Source: Panicum virgatum (Eukaryota; Streptophyta; Magnoliopsida; Poales; Poaceae). From it: a stretch of DNA of 64,000 bases. The stretch lies in the NCBI RefSeq assembly GCF_016808335.1, contig NC_053145.1, positions 434,001 to 498,000 on the forward strand, given 5' to 3'. The notes below the pieces were generated by a model. It saw nothing but the letters and a program-made list of their open reading frames with translations, was not told the origin of the DNA and did no database searches. Below, in pieces: positions 11,873 through 22,120 of the stretch; within the stretch, counting starts at the first letter, position 1, and each line of letters starts with the position of its first letter. The translations under genes and the position numbers were made by a program.

Positions 11873-13948
11873 CACTACTACAGAAAACCCTATCCCAAAC
11901 GCCTCATCACCGCCGGTTATGTGCTATCACCGCCGGCTCAAAATGGAGCCGGCGGTGATAGCCGTCATCACTGCCGGGTCTTATTACAACCCGGCGGTGA
12001 TAGATATAACAGGCATCACCGCCGGTTCGTAACACGACCCGGCAGTGATAGACGTTACGAACCGGCGGTGATGTGAACACCACCCCATATTATCCTCTCC
12101 CTCTCATTTTATTTTTTTCCCAATCTTATCCTCTCACTCACCTCCTCCGGTCCACCTCCCCACCGCTAACTCCCAGACCGCCTTTGGTCGCTGCCGCCGC
12201 CGCCTCCGCTGGCAGCGACGATGCAGGCAGCAGCAGCCGCCTGTTCGCCCCTCCCACACCCTCCCACCTCTCTCTTCCCCCCAGCCTCCCACTTCCTCCA
12301 GGCGGGAAATCTTGTCGCCCCTTCACCGCCGCCGGCCACCGGGGCTGGATCCGGCCTTCCCCTTGCCGGATCCGAGGTACGCCTAGCCGGATATCAGGGG
12401 TCGCCGTTGTCGCTTGCCCCGGGGCGTGTGCTCATGGTGGTCCCGGTGGCCGCAGGTCCGTGGCCGCCGCCGCCGCCACTCACCCCGGGCGCTGTGTCTC
12501 CAGTGGCCGGGGACCTTGGGCCGCCGCTCCCCTCGGGGCGCCGTGCCTCCGATGGTTCGGATGGCCGAGGTGCTGTGGCCGCCACTGCTTGTCATGTGAA
12601 CTAATCTGAGATGCCGCTTGTCTCATTCATGTCAGTTTCATGTTATTGTTTGACTTTTCTTGTGCCCTCTTTCAGTGTTCTCAGCTTGCAAACCAGAATT
12701 GTCAAGAGGGAGGATCTGTTCATCACAACCAAGGTTATCTAAATTGCAAAGCCCTACTCTCTGTACTAGGAAACCACCACTTCCTAATTGTGCATGATGA
12801 CAACTAATGTTTCTTTTTTTCATTCTACTGAAACATCTCTGTTTGTTATGACTGTAGCTATGGAATTCAGATCAACGGTCATGTGATTGAAGTCTGTAAG
12901 GACAGCTTGAAGAAGCTGCAGGTAGGTTATCTTGATCCCTATCTTGTTCACTTCCCAGTAGCTACTAGACATACCGGTAAATTCTAACTCTTAATTTTGC
13001 ATAGTATTTAGGAAGATTTAATATGTATGTGTCTCACTGAATAGAGCATTTTGATTTCCTTCAGGAGTTGGTACAACTTCTAGTGCTCTTGGCGATGATA
13101 GTGTGCTTGACATTGATACCACTGTCTCATTGGAAACAACATGCCATGCGATGGAAGAACTTGTTTCTATGGGACTGGTCCGCAGCATTGGGATCAGGTA
13201 AATTGAAATGACATTTTTCTTGTTGCAGTTGTAGTTTTGTCTACATAGAAAGCATGCTTGATCATGTGCCTTTTATATGCAGCATCTCTAACAAGGTATG
13301 GTTCTTCCAAATCTTTCCAAATTTGCTGTTGCATTGCATATGTAATAGACAGGCACTTAGACAGATAGAAGTAGCATTATAGATATCGTAAAAAAATGTA
13401 TGCAAGACTTCAATGTAATTCTTTCTAGACTTGAGTGTGTGGCACTCCTGGGACATGAAAATGGTGGTAAAAGACTAGTGTTTACTGAATTTCAGTTTGT
13501 AATATGCATTCTCTGTCCTAAGTTGAAAGGTCTTTTGGTTCAGAACTAGACATGGGCAGCAGGATGAATTGCTAGTTCTATCATTACTAGTTCTTTTCAA
13601 TTTTGACAACTTCAACATGGCTGCCATCTGATGTATGAGCTCGTATGGTTGAATTCTGTTGCTATAATTATATATTATATGTGTTGTACAAATGATGCAA
13701 TATTATTATATGAAAATATTTTTTTGATGGGAAAAAGGTCTTCACCACCGGTTCCAGATACGAACCGGCGGTGATGGGTGCACATCACCAACGGTTGGCG
13801 CACGGATCACCGCCGGTTATCCATCACTGCCGGTTCTGGAACCGGCGGTGATGGCCCCGCTATCACCATCGGCTTAAATCCAACGGTACCCAAAACCGTT
13901 GGTGATGCACTTTTAGAACCGGCGGTGATAGGGGTGGCTGTAGTAGTG
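11873..13948 (+). mobile_element. Non-autonomous CACTA transposon carrying gene exons (Pack-CACTA)
   Basis: Starts CACTACTACAG and ends CTGTAGTAGTG, perfect 11-bp inverted termini of the CACTA superfamily. It is flanked by the three-base target AAA on both sides (11870-11872, 13949-13951). Both subterminal regions are packed with copies of a 'caccgccggtt' motif in both orientations (11903-12072 and 13742-13932), as expected for transposase-binding repeats. The 2.08-kb element has no transposase. Its interior holds a GC-rich segment (12130-12600) and exons of an aldo-keto reductase. The corresponding empty site is preserved in copy B at 16266-16275. Confidence 0.9.
12682..13197 (+). pseudogene. 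Captured aldo-keto reductase fragment (mannose-6-phosphate reductase-like)
   Basis: Three exon pieces with their introns lie inside the CACTA. 12682-12732 encodes VKREDLFITTK. 12858-12976 encodes a SLKKLQ segment followed by HFPVATRHTG. 13065-13197 encodes ALGDDSVLDIDTTVSL, HAMEELVSMGLVRSIG and a damaged 'GIS' end. These are distinctive of plant NADPH-dependent mannose/sorbitol-6-phosphate reductases. The second piece has an extra A within 'gatcaacggtcat' (12874-12886 region), which breaks the frame. The N-terminus with the catalytic Asp/Tyr and the C-terminus are absent. It is a transposon passenger and not a functional enzyme. Confidence 0.82.
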
Positions 13949-14048
13949 AAATTAGTCTGGTAATTGGACACGGCTGCATGCATGTCCATAGATTTGATCT
14001 GATAGCTAGATAGCTAGATTGTAGTTTTGTTTGTTCGATTGTATATAT

Positions 14049-14573
14049 ATGTCGGACTCGCCTGAGCCCCGCCTGCTTGTCGTCCCTACCACAGCGGCAT
14101 GGGAAGGGCTGGACAATGGGAGGACTCACCTGAGCCCCTCATGCTCTCCGAGAACGACGATGATACTGAGAAGGAGGAGCAGCAAGCCTTCCCCGCCCCC
14201 TTGCCGTCCCTGCCACTGCGGTGTCAAGGGTGCAACATCGAGGGCCGGTTGGAGAGGGAGGAAGCGGCGGGACGAGGAGGGCACGGTGGAGGCGTCGTGT
14301 CCTTGGCCAAAGGGAGGCAATGGCGGGACAAGGAGGGCGCGGCGGAGGTGCCGCGTCCACGGCCGGAGGGTGACGACGGCAGGAAAGAGGCGGGGAAGAG
14401 GCGCAGGAGGGAGATGGCGAGTGTTGGAGGCTCGGCAAAGATGTCGAGCGAGGGGGAATAATGGCGAGCCATTTGACGAGGGCGGACGTATATGAGTCTA
14501 TTGGATTGATGTTTTGGGATTATTTCCCAATTATAGCTAGCAGACTCTTTTAGAGAGTCTCTTCAAGATGCTC
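14049..14573. other. GC-rich segment at the right end of the TTA-flanked element
   Basis: Long open frames exist on both strands (for example 14099-14461 +), but composition (Arg/Gly/Ala) and the absence of any domain suggest GC-driven chance frames. The segment is possibly a captured host fragment. I do not recognise it. Confidence 0.35.
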
Positions 14574-14916
14574 TTAGTCGTTTTGGCTTTTATTTTTTCT
14601 AAATAGCGTTTTGGCTTTTGTAGATACATAGTTTGTGTTATGCATATATATATATATATCATGTTTAGGTGTATAGAAAAATTAATATATCTAGAAAAGT
14701 CAAAATGACTAATAATTTAGGACGAAGGGAGTACTAGATATCAAGTCAATTCAAAAGGTCACCTCATGTGGCACTCTAGCGCAAACCGACACAAAAAATG
14801 AAGTAGAATTCAAATGGAGTCTGATTTTTAGTGGAATTGGATTGGATCTCAAGATGCTTACAAGAAGAGTACATGGCTAGAATATCGCTCTCATGGTGTT
14901 TCTCTTATGTAGATCA

Positions 14917-14922
14917 CTTGAA

Positions 14923-14975
<53 letters not shown>

Positions 14976-15742
14976 CTTATCTAGAGTAGACATAAGAAAT
15001 AAAAAGGTATGGTCTCAGATATATAGCTTGAAATATCCATCTCCTTATTATTTATAGGTGGGTGGATAATTCTCAAACTGCTAGTATATTTCTATCTCTA
15101 TTTGTATATATATTATTTCTAAAAGAACCAATGATTTCTTAATCCACCAATCGGAATTCTAATCGAAATCCAGACAAGTTAATTGAAATTCTAGTCAGAA
15201 TCTGAACAAATTAATCGGAATCTTAATCGGAACCTAGACAATCAATACTTCACACGGTCACGATACAACATGTGCTGCACGGAGAGAAAGGATACAAAAT
15301 TGGTGGTAGCAATAATTACATTACCCGTAGCAACGTACAAGTACACATAACTGGTATCAGATTGCCTAATTTAGATGGACAATATGCATCATATAGATGG
15401 AGCCTAGGGAAGTACGGCATAAATCCATGCCGGCCATTCAATTAGCTAAAGTTGAGATTCATCAAATACCATGAACAATAAGAATCCATCTGATGTTTTA
15501 GAATATGTGTACTACTATTTAATTTCCATAACCTACTTAAAAGTAGGCATCTTTCTACTTTTCTAGTGATGCGTACACAAGTTTTCTATTTTGTGGGAAA
15601 AAGAAGATGAAATGCTCTAACATCCCTATATATGCATGTCTTGGTGCTCATCGATCATTTGATTATTCTACTCGAAAGAAGAATTGAATATTATATATAT
15701 TTATAATATATAGATTGCCTACCACTAACTGATTTGCAAAGG

Positions 15743-15796
<54 letters not shown>

Positions 15797-16363
15797 GGGA
15801 TCGAATGCCCACCACTAACTGATTTGCAAAGGCATGAACAATATAATTTAATATAATTGAGCGACATCAGCTGCTTGCGTTGATCGGTCGGGAGCATCGG
15901 ATTCGCAGGGCAGCGGCGAAAAGCTTAGTTTATTTTTTTTGTCGATCTTTATATTAATAAGAGGATCTAGCTAGCTCTGTATTACCTTTTCACTTTCAGC
16001 CGTCAGAGCTGGGATGCTGTACGTGTGCTTAATTAATTTTAGCTTATTATTAACAGAGGAAGCGACCTGGGCTTCCGGCCGTTCAAGAAAATCCTTCGAA
16101 CTCTAGTTCTCTGATGAACGAGGGGTATTTTTTTAACCTCAACCACTATTCATACCTAGCTAGAACCTGAGTATCACTGCACTAGAAGCATCTAATAACC
16201 AAATCAGCTATACACCCGTTCGCTTGTCCTACCTACCATGCACTGAACATTATTACTCTACTCTGCAAATTAAAGTCTGGTAATTGGACACGGCTGCATG
16301 CATGTCCATAGATTTGATTTGATAGCTAGATTGTAGTTTTGTTTGTTCGATTGTATATATGTA
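14917..16363 (+). repeat. Duplicated block, copy B (uninterrupted, with CACTA empty site)
   Basis: A direct repeat of copy A. It lacks the CACTA: 'ctctgcaaattaaagtctgg' at about 16260-16280 corresponds to the two flanks joined. It has an expanded (CT)n run at 14926-14972 and an (AT)n(AG)n run at 15747-15796. A roughly 30-base unit (accactaactgatttgcaa) is repeated at 15720 and 15811. Confidence 0.85.
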
Positions 16364-17281
16364 TTTATCGGAGGAGCCTAAAATCGGAATATGTGCATTT
16401 TCTTAGTTAATTATCACATTGACCAGCCGATTATTCAAGCAAGGAGATCTCTTATTAATCAATTGAGAAAGAAGGAAGGTGATGTCTATATATAACTGGC
16501 TGCCCATATGCATGTGCTAATTAATTAAATTAATCTGGTGAAATAAAGAAATCAAACCAATAATGCAAGTGCGTGCGGATACGACACGACACGATCCAGC
16601 AGCAACCCGGATCAAACTTGATAGATGGAGAACGAGAAAAAGCTAGGCTATAGCATTAGATGCTGCGTGTGCAAGCTTTTCAACAGGAGGCCTAGCCGCC
16701 CAACTAACCATGCACAAATGTGTTGCATCATCGGCAACTTAAATGCTTAATTTATATATATTATTCCTTGCCTTTATTTTTATTTATTTATTTATTGTCA
16801 TTTTCTAACGATTATATTCTTCAATATATGCTTGTTGTAATGTTGTTGGAGTATGTGTTTAACTTTAACCCTTCTTTTTTTTGAGAGAAATATATGCCTA
16901 TTATAGTCCTAACACTACATATGCACGCAAGAAACGGTTTCCTCAATGCTCATATGAATATTTTTTTTGCGGGTATATATGAATAAAATTTTGAAGCCTA
17001 CCTTTTCCAAATGAAGCATCCCACCCTCTTTGCCCTTTTTAATTATTTTAGCATAAGTTAAAGTTACAGGCACAAAATTCTCCCGCTAGTTCTTTAATTT
17101 GGCATGATAGGTTCGTCCAATTGAATGGTCTAGTCCTGGCAATAAAAACAAAAATAAAAATGAATGGTCTATAAAAAGATCCCTTGGCCAGCTGCAAAAA
17201 CATACATTATCTTAATCGATGGTGCCATTCTTGAGTGCACATAAAGCAAACTAGCAGGAGGCCATGGCCAATTGGCCATCA
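16364..17281. other. Intergenic, 5' flank of WAT1-related gene 1
   Basis: AT-rich, with no gene or recognisable transposon. Contains tttatttatttattta at about 16780-16795. Confidence 0.4.
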
Positions 17282-17290
17282 TATATAAAT
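17282..17290 (+). promoter_or_regulatory. TATA box of WAT1-related gene 1
   Basis: TATATAAAT lies about 150 bases upstream of the chosen ATG, in a context (atatataaatagcc) typical of plant TATA promoters. Confidence 0.6.
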
Positions 17291-17434
17291 AGCCTCCTGC
17301 ATGAACGTGAGGTGTAAGGCAAAACAAATTGCATCAGCTTCTAGCTAGCTATATATTGTAGTCCAACGAACAGCTAGCTACTATTGTTGGCTTGGCTTGA
17401 TTTTTATCAAGAGTATCAACCGAGCAGTGATAGG

Positions 17435-19104
17435 ATGGGCCGTTATGCTTGGGGTGATTGCAAGCCTACGGCAACAATGCTGGCTGTTGTTGTTGTCTTT
17501 GCCGTGCTTAACACACTGACAAAGATGGCTTTCAACCAAGGGATGCGCATCACTGTACTCATCACACTTCGCCAGTTCACTGCCTTCCTCTTCCTCGCCC
17601 CCATCGCCTACTTCCGAGAAAGGTACGGTAATAATAGCATCTTGTTTGTCTTTGAATCAAATAAAGTCGGAATGGATTTTTCCTTGAAAAAATTTGAAGT
17701 TCTCATATCTGACGCGTCCATGTATGTAGGAAGACAAGGCCTAAGCTGACACTAGAGATCTTTGTGTATCTCTTCTTCAGTGCAGTGCTTGGGTAAGTCG
17801 TCATCGATCTCTATATATCACTGGTGATGCTTTATTCTGAGATGTGCTAATCGGCCGGCCTTCTTTGTACATGTGTGTAGCGCCTCACTTACCCAATGGC
17901 TATTCTTCGTGGGCCTACGGTACACTACAGCAACATTTGCATGTGCCTTCATCAACATGACTCCAATGTTCACTTTCGTTGTGGCACTTCCTTTTGGGTA
18001 ATCATCCTTCGTCGCTTCAGTTATTTTTTTTACTTGTTATTAGTTAAGTAACAATGATACCACAAGCTAGCAATCGTTGTAATAATTAACTCTGCAGGAT
18101 GGAGAAACTTGATCTGAAGACTGGAGCCGGCTTAGCAAAGGTGTTTGGCACGACAGTAGGGTTCACAGGGGCAATCATCCTGGCACTCTACCAAGGCCCA
18201 TCACTGACCAAATCCTCATCTGCACCCCAACCAATGGGTGCCGGCGGCCATGGTGCACATAGATGGGTGACTGGGTCTGTGGCCCTACTTGCTGGCGCAG
18301 CATGTTGGTCCTTTTGGTTCATCCTCCAGTCAAGGCTGGGGAAGAAGTACCCAGCACTGTACTCTGGAAATGCCTTGATGTTCCTGCTCAGCTTCCTTCA
18401 GATCGCTGCCGTGGGGATGGCTACAGAGAGGGACCTGTCAGTCTGGATCCTCAGAACCAAGCTTCAGATCATCACAGTGCTCTTTGTGGTAATTACATAC
18501 ATATTGCTACTTGTTTTTTTGTTATCTGATTGATATGTATAATAGGCAAATAATTTTATAACAGCTAGCTTTTTACTGAATAAGCAGAACATTCTCTCTT
18601 GACAAAAGAAAACAATAATAATTGTGTTCGATCTCTTAGGGGATAATGGGGTCTGGAATTGGTTTTCTGGCCATGTCTTGGTGCATCGAGCAAAGAGGGC
18701 CAGTCTTCACGACTGCATTCACACCTCTGATACAACTTATAGCAGGTGCTATCAACATCGTCGCTCTCCATGAGCAGCTCCATCTTGGAAGGTACAATAC
18801 ATCACCCTCATTTACTCATTGTGCAAATATTATAGTTCGGTAATTCATTTCTTAGTCAAAATATATGTGCAAACATCAGCATCACAGCTGGATTATTCTT
18901 TATTCATCTATCTGCAGTAAAAATAGAAATAAATATGGTGTGCTTTGATTCTCCAGCGCGCTGGGCTCTGCTCTTGTAATTGTTGGGTTATACTTGGTCC
19001 TCTGGGCAAAAACCAAAGAGGCATCAGATGCTGCTCCATCCGGCAACGTACTGATGGCGGAAGAAAAATTCAAGCAAGCAACACAGCAAATACAAGATGT
19101 ATGA
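17435..19104 (+). CDS. WAT1-related protein (nodulin MtN21/EamA-like transporter), six exons
   Basis: Exons are 17435-17622, 17730-17792, 17881-17997, 18098-18488, 18640-18791 and 18957-19104, with GT/AG introns and consistent phases, giving 352 residues. It is a drug/metabolite transporter superfamily protein with two EamA repeats. The first covers roughly residues 10-145 (TLTKMAFNQGM, LRQFTAFLFLAP, GLRYTTATFACAFINMTP, then KVFGTTVGFTGAIILALY). The second covers roughly 185-330 (WFILQSRLGKKYPALYSG, GIGFLAMSWCIEQRGPVF, LHEQLHLGS, SALVIVGLYLVLWAK). About ten membrane segments are expected. Arabidopsis WAT1 exports auxin from vacuoles and UMAMIT relatives carry amino acids; the substrate here is unknown. 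The start at 17435 (MGRYAW) is preferred over an in-frame upstream ATG at 17384, because family N-termini are short. It appears intact. Confidence 0.9.
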
Positions 19105-20032
19105 TGTGATATGATATCGACATGGTATGATATAAGCGCATAGCAGAAATAAAAAAAGGATAGGAACGGAGGTATTGAAGTCTCCACGTGTGGATCCAAG
19201 ATCTAGGTAAAAAGATAAGCTAGGATATTAATTGATGATTTTTAGGTGCACCTCCGGCTCTTTTTAATCTAAAGTTTTGTATTATTTTTTCAAAATAAGA
19301 TTTTATTTTGAAAAAATAGTACAAAATTTTGAACTAAAAAGAGTTGGAGATGCACGTAAAGATTACCAATTAACACTTCTCTAGGATAAACTAGGGGTTG
19401 TACTATTTTATTTTATTTTCTCCGTGCCTTCGGAAACAAGGGAATTCAATTTCTGTTCTCGAGAAGAGAGAGACAAGTCAAGGTTTTTTTTTATATGTTG
19501 CAAACCGGTCTATAGCAAGTCTCCCCTGTAAGTAATAAAGAATGACTTCCAATATAAAGCAAATGTGCATGCGCTGTATGGGCAAACGACTTCGCTGTTT
19601 ATAACCCTTTGATCATGGAAATTTCATCAAATTAAATCTCCACCTAGATTTCCGACTCAGTTAAGTTTCCACTAGAAAATTTGAGTTTGTACCAGCAAAG
19701 AGATGTCTTTTTTTCCTGGAAATATAATGAGCCAGAACAAAACCATTAGAAATTAAATTGGTGACAACACAAATTAAGCTATTGATCAACGGGTGCTTTG
19801 GTATGTCTGATTGTCAGGTGTGGGTCGAAAGACCGTACCAGCTGTTTTCACAAATGAGGATCATGGTGGTCACCTTTGGAGATGAGTGATTGACAATGTT
19901 GAGTGGATTTAATGTATCTCTTGGCTCGTAATTTCCAGGCGTAGAATGCGACGTGATGGCCAACGACACGCGGTGAAGGGCGAGCTCTAGCTTAGGTGTG
20001 ATGGACCATGCGATGATGACGGGAAAACAAAG
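19105..20032. other. 3' flank of WAT1-related gene 1 and intergenic DNA
   Basis: No gene is seen. At 19236-19380 the sequence 'ttaggtgcacctccggctctttttaat' is followed by an approximate inverted copy 'aaaagagttggagatgcacgtaaa', so a short fold-back repeat of about 140 bp is present. Confidence 0.45.
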
Positions 20033-20249
20033 GGCAAAATAGGCAAAATCATCCCCGAACTGCTAGCAAAGGGTCAAGTTCGTCCTCGAACTTTTGCGTG
20101 GGCCAGTTTAGCCCTCAAACTATCCTTCTTCAGTTCAGTTACGTCCTTGATGTCCACGCCGTCAGCGATGCGTGACGCCGCTAGGGGCCAAACCACTCAC
20201 CGAGCTTGCTTGCCTGCGCATCGCCTCACCGTCGTGTTCGCACGTTCGA

Positions 20250-20748
20250 GCACTACTGCAAGCACCACCGCAAGGTGAGGTGCGCCAGCAGCGGCACGGC
20301 GAAGGACTTGGCCAGGGATTGGTTGAAGAAGGCCTGCAACGGGGGGAACGGGTCCACCATGGAGAAGGACAGCGACATCGACACCGGGATGGAGGACAGG
20401 TTCACCGCGGCGAGCGCGGCGATGAGGGATCGGATGGCCGAGAGGAGCACAAGCAGCGTGGAGGGGAATGCGGTGGGCTCCTCGTCCCCGACGGCGATGG
20501 CGGAGATGACACCCGCGAACGGGAGCATGCAGCGGGCCAACCACGCCATGGCCGTCGCCCGGGAGGAGCCCAGCACGTCGTTGGGGATGCCCACGATGGC
20601 CCGCGTCGTAGAGACGCACGCGGGTGATGTGTTGTGCGCAGAGGAAGTTGGCCAGGTCCAACGGCGACAACAAGTTCGTCACCACTGTGCTGATGGTCAC
20701 GCCCATGTATGGCTCGCAGTTCCCTGCCGCCGACACCAGCACCGGTGA
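20250..20748 (-). pseudogene. GH17 (glucan endo-1,3-beta-glucosidase) gene fragment inside a Pack-MULE
   Basis: The minus strand gives GVTISTVVTNLLSPLDLANF and HITRVRLYDA in one frame. In another it gives GIPNDVLGSSRATA, LPFAGVISAIAVGDEEPTA, LIAALAAVNLSSIPVS and DPFPPLQAFFNQSLAKSF. These are the N-terminal half of a plant GH17 beta-1,3-glucanase, including the VGDE segment that carries a catalytic acid in the family. The segment normally lying between LYDA and GIPNDV is missing and the frame changes there. The sequence stops before the second half of the barrel. It has no signal peptide. It is therefore a non-functional passenger; a regulatory RNA role is possible but not shown. Confidence 0.85.
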
Positions 20749-21562
20749 GCCTGTGGTCGGTGGTGGTCAGAGACACAGCCGGCATTTCTGAATTCACAGA
20801 GCAAGGCGGCATCATCAAGATTGCAGGAATGAATTGAATTCTCACAGAGCATGACTGGACGAGAGAGGAGACAGCTTACATCGAAGAGAGAGGAGCAAGT
20901 GGAGTAGTGGGACGAGCAATCCATTGCCGCTCCCTTCTCTGCTTTCGGATGCGCGGCGCGAGGGCCCTGTGGCCGGGGGGGGGGGGGGGGGGGTTCGGGT
21001 GCGGGGGCGCGCAGTGTGATGGCGGCACGAGGCGGTGCGATGAGATGGAGCAGCGACGCGCATGGCCGTGGTGGGGTGCCTCCTATTTCTCTGCTGCTCC
21101 CTTCTTCTTCCTTGCGCCAAGCAAGAACAGAGCCGAGCGCAGAATTGCTCTGCCGGGCGTTCCCTGCCGCATCGCACCACGTCCTCCCAAATCCGTCGTG
21201 CCCACACCTCCCTCACTGCCCAGCTCCCTCGGCAACCTCTTCTCATCGAGCTCCGGCCACCACCTGGCCGGAATCGCGCCGCGCACCTCCCGCCATTGTT
21301 GCCGCCACCGAGCCAAGTTCGAGCTCATGTGGACAGCACGCTCCAGCCACCCTCCGCCCCAACCAACACACGGGATTGAATCCAGGTGACACCCTCTTGC
21401 TTTTCTGTCCCTTTCCCCATGGAAATCATCGACGGACCGACCGGTCCTCCGAGCCCTGCCGCAGACCATCCCTCCTCTTGGCCAGATTCCGGGATTGAAG
21501 ACTCAAGAGATTGCCGCCACATTTGACCAGCCCAAGGACGGAAAAGGGTGTGGCAGACGGCG
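20749..21562. other. GC-rich interior of the Pack-MULE, including a G19 homopolymer
   Basis: Open frames occur on both strands (for example 21016-21498 + and 20842-21246 -) with no recognisable domain. They may represent upstream DNA of the captured glucanase gene or a second captured fragment. A run of 19 G lies at 20975-20993. Confidence 0.4.
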
Positions 21563-21699
21563 TTCACTAACGGCGTGGGTGTCAAGGATGTAACTGAATC
21601 GAAGAAGGATAGTTCGAGGACTAAACTGACCCGCCCAAAAGTTTGAGGATGAACTTGACCTTTTGCCAAAAGTTTGGGGATGATTTTGCCTATTTTGCC

Positions 21700-22120
21700 A
21701 AAACAACGAGGCTTAATGCCCATGCATCATGCGGTGGCCAAGGACAAGTGAAGGCTTGGCGCTGAGGGACCCCAGGAGTCCGGGCGGAGTCACGAGAGAT
21801 CCGTATGGTGCACGATTAGAGCAAGAGTACATGGAGAGCGAGATGGTGATAAAGATGGCGAGGGCCAGGTCAAGGAGGAAGGCGATGGCAAGCTCGAGTA
21901 GGCTGCCTATGCGGCGGGAGCACGAAAGTCTTGAAGGCATCAAAACTTGCGGAGCACATGGCACCATCGATGTTTACGTCGAGGCGAAGCAAAATCATGA
22001 AGACGTCGTGTCCGTCCAGGGATCCGATAGAAACAAGGATGCTTTTACCCCTAAGGGGTATTTAGGTTGTGTGCTTCATGTAAGGGTTTTTTGGTCTTTT
22101 GGCCAGCGTCTCTATATGTG
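21700..22120. other. Unidentified open frame region
   Basis: A 135-codon frame (21729-22136 +) runs into the following LTR and has no recognisable domain; the opposite strand also has an 84-codon frame. It may be the remnant of another repeat. No function is proposed. Confidence 0.3.

Larger units (their letters stand above)
10391..14048 (+). repeat. Duplicated block, copy A (interrupted by CACTA)
   Basis: Begins 'cttgaatctctctctctcag' and ends 'gtttgttcgattgtatatat'. It matches 14917-16363 along its length apart from the CACTA at 11873-13948. Shared landmarks are 'ggtatggtctcatatata', 'ccatgaacaataagaatcc', 'gctcatcgatcatt' and 'ctgcttgcgttgatcgg'. No coding potential is seen; the function of the block is unknown. 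Confidence 0.85.
10306..14573. mobile_element. TTA-flanked (PIF/Harbinger-like) non-autonomous element, 4.27 kb with nested CACTA
   Basis: The ends gagcatctccaagaa and ttcaagatgctc are inverted copies with two mismatches, flanked by TTA on both sides; this is the Tourist/Harbinger pattern. Without the internal CACTA (11873-13948) it is about 2.2 kb. It contains no transposase. Its interior consists of a block (10391-11872 plus 13949-14048) that is also present outside the element at 14917-16363. It also holds a GC-rich stretch at 14049-14500 with open frames on both strands but no recognisable domain. Assignment to Harbinger rests only on the termini and target size. Confidence 0.6.
10284..14731. 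mobile_element. Stowaway MITE split by a 4.27-kb insertion
   Basis: The left end (atccctctgtcccaaatta, TA at 10282-10283) stops at 10305. The matching remainder starts at 14574 (ttagtcgttttggctttt) and runs to the complementary end aataatttaggacgaaggg, with TA at 14732-14733. Ignoring the insertion, the two pieces form an ordinary Stowaway of about 180 bp. The duplicated base triplet TTA at the break (10303-10305 and 14574-14576) marks the incoming element. Confidence 0.72.
20033..21699. mobile_element. Pack-MULE (Mutator-like element) with captured glucanase fragment
   Basis: Long terminal inverted repeats of about 135 bp (20033-20169 and 21563-21699) start with ggcaaaataggcaaaatcat. They share 'gtcaagttc(g/a)tcctc(g/a)aacttttg' and 'actatccttcttc' in inverse order. 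Nine-base flanks aaaacaaag (20024-20032) and aaaacaacg (21700-21708) match at eight of nine positions, the target size of Mutator-like elements. No transposase is present. The 1.67-kb element carries part of a GH17 gene and a GC-rich segment, so it fits the Pack-MULE class that is abundant in grasses. Confidence 0.85.

Noticed and set aside
12073..12609. 178-codon frame inside the CACTA element
   Set aside because: GC-rich Pro/Ser/Arg composition, open on both strands, no recognisable domain; treated as non-coding captured DNA.
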